NCBI GenBank assembly: GCA_958423535.1
Contig: CATZRJ010000049.1
Coordinates: 1-10,662, forward strand
Source of the DNA: an uncultured Collinsella sp.
GTDB taxonomy: Bacteria > Actinomycetota > Coriobacteriia > Coriobacteriales > Coriobacteriaceae
Reading direction: 5' to 3'
Length of the DNA stretch: 10,662 bases
This document shows positions 6,010-10,662 of this stretch, piece after piece. The notes beneath the pieces were generated by a model that saw nothing but the letters and a program-made list of their open reading frames with translations, made no database searches and was not told where the DNA came from. Both the position numbers and the translations under genes were made by a program. Every line of letters begins with the position of its first letter. Within the stretch, counting starts at the first letter, position 1.

Positions 6010-7290
6010 TTACTTTTCAGCAGCCTTATTGAGAAAGCCGGAAACGATAGCAAACGCAGCAATCATAAGGTTGCAGGCAATGCAGAAGATAAATACTCCC
6101 TGGAATGACCCTGCCATGCCGTAAACCTTCATCATGACCGGCATTCCAAAAGCACCGACGACATAGCCCGCTGAGCAAACGATCGAATAGATCCTTCCAA
6201 AATCGCGTGATCCAAAGAGCGAGAGGAGAAGCATCGGCATTGCGGTTCCAACGATGGCGAACATGACATCGTTTACACCAGCTGCAATGATGGAAACGGT
6301 CTCATTGCTTCCGCCAATGATAAGAAGCAGGAATGAAAGAATGCTGACACCTGTCCATGCGACCGTTGCTTTAATAGCGCCAAGCTTGTCGCATGTTTTG
6401 CCCACGAAGGGATTTAGGAAGATATCGGAGAGTGAAGCTGCCGAGACCATTAAGCTTCCTACGATAGGATTGAAACCGACCTCGCTTGCATAGGTTGGAA
6501 ACAGCTGGTTCATGCAGCAGGTGAGCTGCGCCACGCAAAGCAAGAGGACACAGAGAATAAAAGACGGCGTTTTCGCGGCATCGCGGAGTGCCATGCCCGA
6601 AAGGACATCTTCCTGCTCATCGGCGCTGCAGCTCTCATGGGTTTCGGAGGCGGTCTCTCCGTACGGAAGCATATTGCGATCAGAGGGGTTAAGGCGAATG
6701 ATAAATGCGCTTGCAGGCAAAATCATAGCTGCAGAAACGGCCGCAAGCACGATGTATCCCGTACGCCAGCCTTGCTGCTCGATGACCAGTGTAATGACAG
6801 GACTCAATAACAGCGTGCAGAGAGAATTAACGCCCCAAGCGAGGACGATGGCGAGACCGGACGATTTGCTGAACCATTGGTCAATGACATCGGACATGCA
6901 GACGCCCGTTGTAAACGAAAAGCAGATGCCGATCACTGCGGCGGAGACGGTGAACATCCAGACCTCGGTGTAGAACGCCATTGCGGCGCCGGCGGCAATA
7001 AGGACGAGTTCAATGCAAATATGCCATGGTTTGCCGATTACTTTTGGAATGAAGCGACTCAAAAGCGGAAGCCCAAGCGCAAGGCCAAGAAGAATCGCGG
7101 TGAAATAGAAAGAAAAAGAAGTGTAGTCAAAGCCCAGATCTTCACATACTGGAGCAACGAATGAGCCGGCAATAATGCTATATGTGCCAGTTGTTCCGGC
7201 GGACATTAAGCCGAGCGCAATAACGACGACCCAAGCAAATGCGCCGCTTTCACGGAGACAATCTTTTTTGGCTGGTGTGGTGAGAGTCAT
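6010..7290 (-). CDS. second MFS transporter, paralogue of the operon transporter
   Basis: Inner-membrane carrier of 426 residues with about twelve hydrophobic segments and a hydrophilic middle loop (about 200-240), OFA-like. It matches the protein at 1365-2630 along its whole length, roughly 60% identical by eye. Identical stretches include QLTCCMNQLFPTYASEVGF (255-273) and GSFQGVFIFCIACN (394-407). The ends and the middle loop differ most (TETEETTED there, ETHESCSADEQED here), and the second-half motif is CDKLGAIK rather than CDRFGSTK. The start is the ATG at 7290, with GGAG 7 bases upstream; the extension to 7365 would run through the promoter and operator. Two TAA stops stand in tandem. 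It is transcribed alone from the promoter at 7337-7365, which carries the same operator type as the aguA-tetR region, so it probably belongs to the same regulon. It may export the product, take a related substrate, or duplicate the first carrier with different affinity. Confidence 0.88.
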   Translation of the reverse strand: MTLTTPAKKDCLRESGAFAWVVVIALGLMSAGTTGTYSIIAGSFVAPVCEDLGFDYTSFSFYFTAILLGLALGLPLLSRFIPKVIGKPWHICIELVLIAAGAAMAFYTEVWMFTVSAAVIGICFSFTTGVCMSDVIDQWFSKSSGLAIVLAWGVNSLCTLLLSPVITLVIEQQGWRTGYIVLAAVSAAMILPASAFIIRLNPSDRNMLPYGETASETHESCSADEQEDVLSGMALRDAAKTPSFILCVLLLCVAQLTCCMNQLFPTYASEVGFNPIVGSLMVSAASLSDIFLNPFVGKTCDKLGAIKATVAWTGVSILSFLLLIIGGSNETVSIIAAGVNDVMFAIVGTAMPMLLLSLFGSRDFGRIYSIVCSAGYVVGAFGMPVMMKVYGMAGSFQGVFIFCIACNLMIAAFAIVSGFLNKAAEK

Positions 7291-7327
7291 GGTTGCTCCA
7301 TTTCTATCGGCAATACATCCTATATGC

Positions 7328-7341
7328 CTACCGATAGGTAT
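7328..7341. promoter_or_regulatory. TetR operator, site C, over the second MFS promoter
   Basis: CTACCGATAGGTAT is palindromic in its centre (CCTA/TAGG). Aligned with site A and its flanks it matches at 15 of 18 positions. It covers the -10 box and likely start point of the promoter for the MFS gene at 6010-7290, the standard place for a repressor to block RNA polymerase. Confidence 0.65.
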
Positions 7342-7365
7342 ATAAACCAGAGGACTCTTCGTCAA
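7337..7365 (-). promoter_or_regulatory. promoter of the second MFS gene
   Basis: On the minus strand TTGACG (7365-7360), a 17-base spacer and TATACC (7342-7337) form the clearest promoter in the window. The predicted start near 7330 gives a leader of about 40 bases ending in a good ribosome site before ATG 7290. Operator C overlaps the -10 box. Confidence 0.68.
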
Positions 7366-7394
7366 GCATTAAGCGGGGAGAGGGAGTTCTTAAC

Positions 7395-7408
7395 CTGCCG
7401 AACGGTAA
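7395..7408. promoter_or_regulatory. TetR operator-like site D
   Basis: CTGCCGAACGGTAA matches the complement of site A at 12 of 14 positions and keeps the string TACCGTTCGG on the minus strand. It lies about 30 bases upstream of the -35 box of the second MFS promoter, 67 bp centre to centre from site C. Confidence 0.5.
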
Positions 7409-7410
7409 TT

Positions 7411-7433
7411 AGACCCCGTTTTCGCAAGGGTCT
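7411..7433. other. small inverted repeat in the module preceding palindrome copy 3
   Basis: AGACCC (7411-7416) and GGGTCT (7428-7433) can pair around an 11-base loop. With the preceding ATT it matches the position and spacing of ATTAGACCTCG ahead of palindrome copy 2 (1222 onward). After the ABC gene it would form a second hairpin in the mRNA tail, perhaps aiding termination. Confidence 0.4.
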
Positions 7434-7434
7434 C

Positions 7435-7467
7435 AATGTGACAAAGGGACTGCCCTTTTGTCACATT
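7435..7467. repeat. dispersed palindromic repeat, copy 3, overlapping the ABC gene stop
   Basis: AATGTGACAAAGGG (7435-7448) pairs with CCCTTTTGTCACATT (7453-7467), one T bulged, around a 4-base loop. The last two bases belong to the TAA stop of the ABC transporter gene. As the first thing after that gene the hairpin may serve as its terminator or mRNA end, although there is no classical T-run after it. Confidence 0.85.
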
Positions 7468-10400
7468 ATTCGGAGCGCAGGGCCTCCACGGGATCCTTCC
7501 TGGACGCGCTACGGGCCGGCAGCAGGCCAGCGACGACCGTTAGCAGCACCGAAATTGCAATGAGTACCAGCGCATCCTGCACGGGCAGGCTCATCAGGTT
7601 GGGAACCTGTTTGACCGCAAGTGCCCAGGCATTGACCGGGAAACTCACGAGCACCACGACGACAATGGCAAAGACGCCGGCAATGAGGCCCTCGATAAAG
7701 GTCTCGGCGTTGAACACGTTTGCCACGTTACGCTTCGACGCGCCGATCGCGCGCAGAATGCCAATCTCCTTTTTGCGCTCCAGCACGCTGATGTAGGTGA
7801 TGATGCCGATCATGATGGAGCTCACCACCAGGCTGATACTCACGAATGCGATGAGCACCAAGCTGATGGTGTTCACGATGTCGGTCACCGAACCCATGAT
7901 GATGCCCATGTAGTCTGTGTACGAAATTGCCCGATCATCGTGGCCAGCGGCTTTGACCTGCTTGTTGTACGCATCGATGTGATCGAGCACGCGCTCCTTG
8001 GCCTCAAAGTCACGCGGGAAAATCTTGACTGAGATGGGGTCTGCCTCGTCCGCATAGCCCAACGTGGTCAGATTGTTGTCGTAGGTGAGCTTCGACGCCT
8101 TCGCATAGCTCATCATGAGCGAGCTCAGGTCCTCGGCGTCCATGTTGAAGTGGATGGCATGAGCAAAGGCGCTCGCATCCACGCGCATGGCGCTCGCCAG
8201 GTTAGCAAAACTCGAAGACATCTGCGTCGCCACCTGGTCCATAAGCCCTGCCGCGCCCGCCTTGAGCTGGGATGATACCGTCGACGCTATCTGCTCGCTG
8301 ATTGCCTTCATCACCTGATCCATAGCCTGCTGCAGATACGGAGCCAGCTGCTTTTGCACATAGTCGCTCATCGCCTGCTGCAGACGCTCGGCCAGGGCAT
8401 CGCCGCCGAGCGCTTTGAGCTGGGCCAGGATTTGCTGAGCTGTGTCATCATTCTCAAGATACGTCGAGAATGCGGCAGAGAGCTTTGACGCGTCCTTAAG
8501 ATCTTCGGGCGACAGCGCCTTAAACTGATCAGACTGCAAAAAGCCCTCAAACAGCTGGTTGGCTAGTGTTCCCACCTGCTGCATTTGCTCGGGCGTGAGT
8601 TCCAGACCGTCAAAGATACCCGAGAAATCTGGGGTTGGCGCTTTTGCCATGATGTCGCTGAAGTCGATGTCCTTGCCAACGCCCGAAAGGTCAATGTCCA
8701 GCCCGGACAAGTCAAGACCCGACAGGTCCATACCGCCGGCCGCACCCGAAAGTGCAGACGTATCGAACGAGAACGCGCTCTTGAGCGCCGCCTCGTCCAC
8801 ACTGAACATGCTGCCCAGATCCACGCCTTGCTTGGCCTCGCCTTGCAGTTCGTCGAAGGTTTTGCCCGTAAAGACATCCGTCTCGGGGTGGGCGAGTTGC
8901 TCCTGCACAATCTGCGAATCGGCGGCGCGCTCCATAAGCTGGCGAGTCAGTGCATGCGTATAGGCAATGCCCGGGGTCAATGCGCTCGCGTTGGCCGTCT
9001 CGTTAGGTCGCACCACGCCCACAATGCGCACGTCAATACCGTCGGCAACCTTGGCCGTCATAAAGTCGGCATCGTCGGACATGTCAGTCCACATGCCGGT
9101 CTCTTCGTTTTTGCGATAGGCATCGGCCGGCGACAACACCTTAAACGTCGTGGACAGCGCATCGTCGTAGGTAAAGTCGGCGCCGATCTCGAGCGTCTCG
9201 ATCTTGCCGTCGGCCGCCATGGCGCTGTTAACCAGGTCGTTGAGCTCATCGATATCCAGCGCACCGATGCTGTAGAGCGTGTAATCGCCCACCGTGCCGC
9301 GGCTCGAAAGCACCATCACGGCTTCGCTGGCAGACGTAGGCCAATGCCCCGCCACGACATCGTACTGGCTGTCGAGCAAGCTCTGGTCGTCAATCATCTC
9401 GTTAAAGACCGAGGTTCCCATGGACTCCATGCTCACCGTTGCTGCCGAGCTCGCGCCGCCGCTCATGGCCTCGGTCATGGCGTTGGGAACAAGCCGAACG
9501 GGTTTCTCGTCACCCTTACACGCACGATAGACAACCGGCGATACACCGTAGCCGTACTGAATGGCGTTGACATCTTTGTCGATGCCGTCGCCACCGGCAT
9601 CGAGCCATGCCTTAAAGCTCGTCATGTCGTTAGACTTAACGCTCGCAAACATATCCTTTACGGCCGTAACCACGGGAATTTTATCGGTTCCCTTAGCCTT
9701 GCTGCCGGCACTGTCGTCGGACGAATCCACATATTCAGGCGAGTCATCATCCGCAGCCCCCTGTCCGCCCATCATGGACGACAGGTCGTAATCCTGCTTG
9801 GAAATGGTGAGCGGGTAGCTCGAGAGCGTATCCTCCTCGACCTTTTTGATGTAATTGTTCACGCCATTGGAGAGCGCCAGGATCGCCGCAATACCGATAA
9901 TGCCAATCGAGCCCGCAAAGGCAGTCATGGCCGTGCGGCCCTTCTTGGTCATGAGGTTTCGAGCAGAAAGCCCCAGCGCCGTCACAAAGCTCATCGAGGT
10001 TTTGCGCGTAGGCTTGGCCTCGCGACGCGCGGCCTTTGCTACATCAAAGGGGTCGGAATCGTCGGTGATCTTGCCGTCCGCCAGGTTGACGATGCGTGTG
10101 GCATATTGGTACGCCAGCTCGGGATTGTGCGTGACCATGATGACCAGGCGGTCGCGCGCCACGTCCTTGAGCAGATCCATGACCTGTACGGATGTCGTTG
10201 AATCCAAAGCGCCGGTCGGCTCGTCCGCCAGCACAATCTCGGGATCGTTGATCAGGGCGCGGGCAATCGCCACGCGCTGCATCTGTCCACCCGAAAGCTG
10301 GCTCGGGCGCTTGTTAACGTGCTCGCCCAGGCCGACTTTCTCCAACGCCTCGCGCGCACGCTGGCGGCGCTCGGCATGGCCCACACCCGTGAGCGTAAGC

Positions 10401-10662
10401 GCCAGCTCAACGTTTTCCAAGATGGTCTGATGTGGGATAAGGTTATAGCTCTGGAACACAAAGCCGATGCGGTTGTTGCGATAAGCATCCCAATCGCGGT
10501 CACGGAAGTCCTTGGTCGAGATGCCGTCAATCAGCAGGTCACCAGAATCAAAGTGATCGAGCCCACCGATAACGTTGAGCATCGTGGTTTTACCCGACCC
10601 CGAAGGTCCCAGAATGGCCACGAACTCGTTATCGCGAAAAGACAGGCTTACGTTGTCGAGCG
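7466..10662 (-). CDS. ABC transporter, fused ATPase and FtsX/MacB-type permease, 5' end beyond window
   Basis: 1064 residues are visible; the frame stays open to the right edge, so the true start lies outside and GTG 10621, in the middle of the ATPase, is not the start. ATPase marks (visible numbering): GPSGSGKT Walker A about 18-25, Q-loop FVFQ about 67-70, LSGGQ signature 122-126, LADEPTGALD Walker B to D-loop 144-153, H-loop His178. After a basic linker, membrane segment 1 is at about 245-265. A very large ectodomain of about 650 residues follows. It includes an acidic Ser-rich stretch (about 300-326), a DLSGLD repeat (about 643-670) and a helical Gln/Ala-rich zone (about 740-825). Three more segments (about 925-957, 988-1013, 1030-1048) form the FtsX domain, with the loop LERKKEIGILRAIGAS at 960-975. 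Such half-transporters dimerise and act mechanically outside the membrane, in peptide or lipoprotein export or drug resistance, rather than carrying solutes through a channel. The cargo is unknown. No functional link to the aguA region is apparent. Confidence 0.92.
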   Translation of the reverse strand, partial: LDNVSLSFRDNEFVAILGPSGSGKTTMLNVIGGLDHFDSGDLLIDGISTKDFRDRDWDAYRNNRIGFVFQSYNLIPHQTILENVELALTLTGVGHAERRQRAREALEKVGLGEHVNKRPSQLSGGQMQRVAIARALINDPEIVLADEPTGALDSTTSVQVMDLLKDVARDRLVIMVTHNPELAYQYATRIVNLADGKITDDSDPFDVAKAARREAKPTRKTSMSFVTALGLSARNLMTKKGRTAMTAFAGSIGIIGIAAILALSNGVNNYIKKVEEDTLSSYPLTISKQDYDLSSMMGGQGAADDDSPEYVDSSDDSAGSKAKGTDKIPVVTAVKDMFASVKSNDMTSFKAWLDAGGDGIDKDVNAIQYGYGVSPVVYRACKGDEKPVRLVPNAMTEAMSGGASSAATVSMESMGTSVFNEMIDDQSLLDSQYDVVAGHWPTSASEAVMVLSSRGTVGDYTLYSIGALDIDELNDLVNSAMAADGKIETLEIGADFTYDDALSTTFKVLSPADAYRKNEETGMWTDMSDDADFMTAKVADGIDVRIVGVVRPNETANASALTPGIAYTHALTRQLMERAADSQIVQEQLAHPETDVFTGKTFDELQGEAKQGVDLGSMFSVDEAALKSAFSFDTSALSGAAGGMDLSGLDLSGLDIDLSGVGKDIDFSDIMAKAPTPDFSGIFDGLELTPEQMQQVGTLANQLFEGFLQSDQFKALSPEDLKDASKLSAAFSTYLENDDTAQQILAQLKALGGDALAERLQQAMSDYVQKQLAPYLQQAMDQVMKAISEQIASTVSSQLKAGAAGLMDQVATQMSSSFANLASAMRVDASAFAHAIHFNMDAEDLSSLMMSYAKASKLTYDNNLTTLGYADEADPISVKIFPRDFEAKERVLDHIDAYNKQVKAAGHDDRAISYTDYMGIIMGSVTDIVNTISLVLIAFVSISLVVSSIMIGIITYISVLERKKEIGILRAIGASKRNVANVFNAETFIEGLIAGVFAIVVVVLVSFPVNAWALAVKQVPNLMSLPVQDALVLIAISVLLTVVAGLLPARSASRKDPVEALRSE

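Noticed and set aside
7291..7365. N-terminal extension of the second MFS protein to 7365
   Set aside because: The added codons cover the promoter and operator C and lack homology to the paralogue; ATG 7290 has a ribosome site at the right distance.
8585..10201. 538-codon open frame on the plus strand opposite the ABC gene
   Set aside because: His/Arg-rich antisense product with no domain; the minus-strand frame carries all ABC motifs.

Overview
The window looks like chromosomal DNA of a gut actinobacterium of the Coriobacteriia, most likely Collinsella or a close relative. This is an inference from GC-rich coding DNA, a fused FtsX-type ABC exporter with a very large ectodomain, and dispersed TGTGACAAAGGG palindromes of a kind I associate with that group. 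No database search was possible. There is no tRNA, rRNA, CRISPR array or transposase gene here.

Layout. Positions 1-917 (minus) hold most of a tRNA-dihydrouridine synthase gene that runs off the left edge. Positions 918-1364 hold no gene. They contain the dus promoter, two copies of a short palindromic repeat, a ~182 bp imperfect inverted repeat and the terminator of the next operon. Positions 1365-5068 (minus) form a three-gene unit read agmatine-deiminase-like gene > carbamoyltransferase > OFA-like MFS transporter. A TetR-family regulator (5293-5871, plus) diverges from it across a 224 bp control region. Convergent to tetR is a second MFS gene (6010-7290, minus), a close paralogue of the first. 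A perfect 17 bp stem-loop separates these two. Positions 7466-10662 (minus) hold an ATP-binding/FtsX fusion exporter whose 5' end lies beyond the right edge.

How the genes work together. The deiminase would turn a guanidino compound into a ureido compound. The carbamoyltransferase would phosphorolyse this to an amine and carbamoyl phosphate, which a carbamate kinase elsewhere could use to make ATP. An MFS carrier would move substrate and product. This is the logic of fermentative agmatine catabolism, but the parts are unusual. The carbamoyltransferase has HELP where HCLP is usual, and has neither the SMG loop of ornithine enzymes nor the YGL loop and C-terminal tail of putrescine enzymes. The deiminase keeps its catalytic residues but has lost typical agmatine-pocket motifs. 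The transporter is MFS rather than the usual APC-type agmatine/putrescine antiporter. The true substrate may therefore not be agmatine.

Regulation. A palindrome with core CTACCGTTCGGTAG lies in the aguA-tetR control region, and variants lie beside it and at the promoter of the second MFS gene, four sites in all. One site overlaps a good promoter -10 box. The simplest reading is a local TetR regulon covering the catabolic operon and both transporters.
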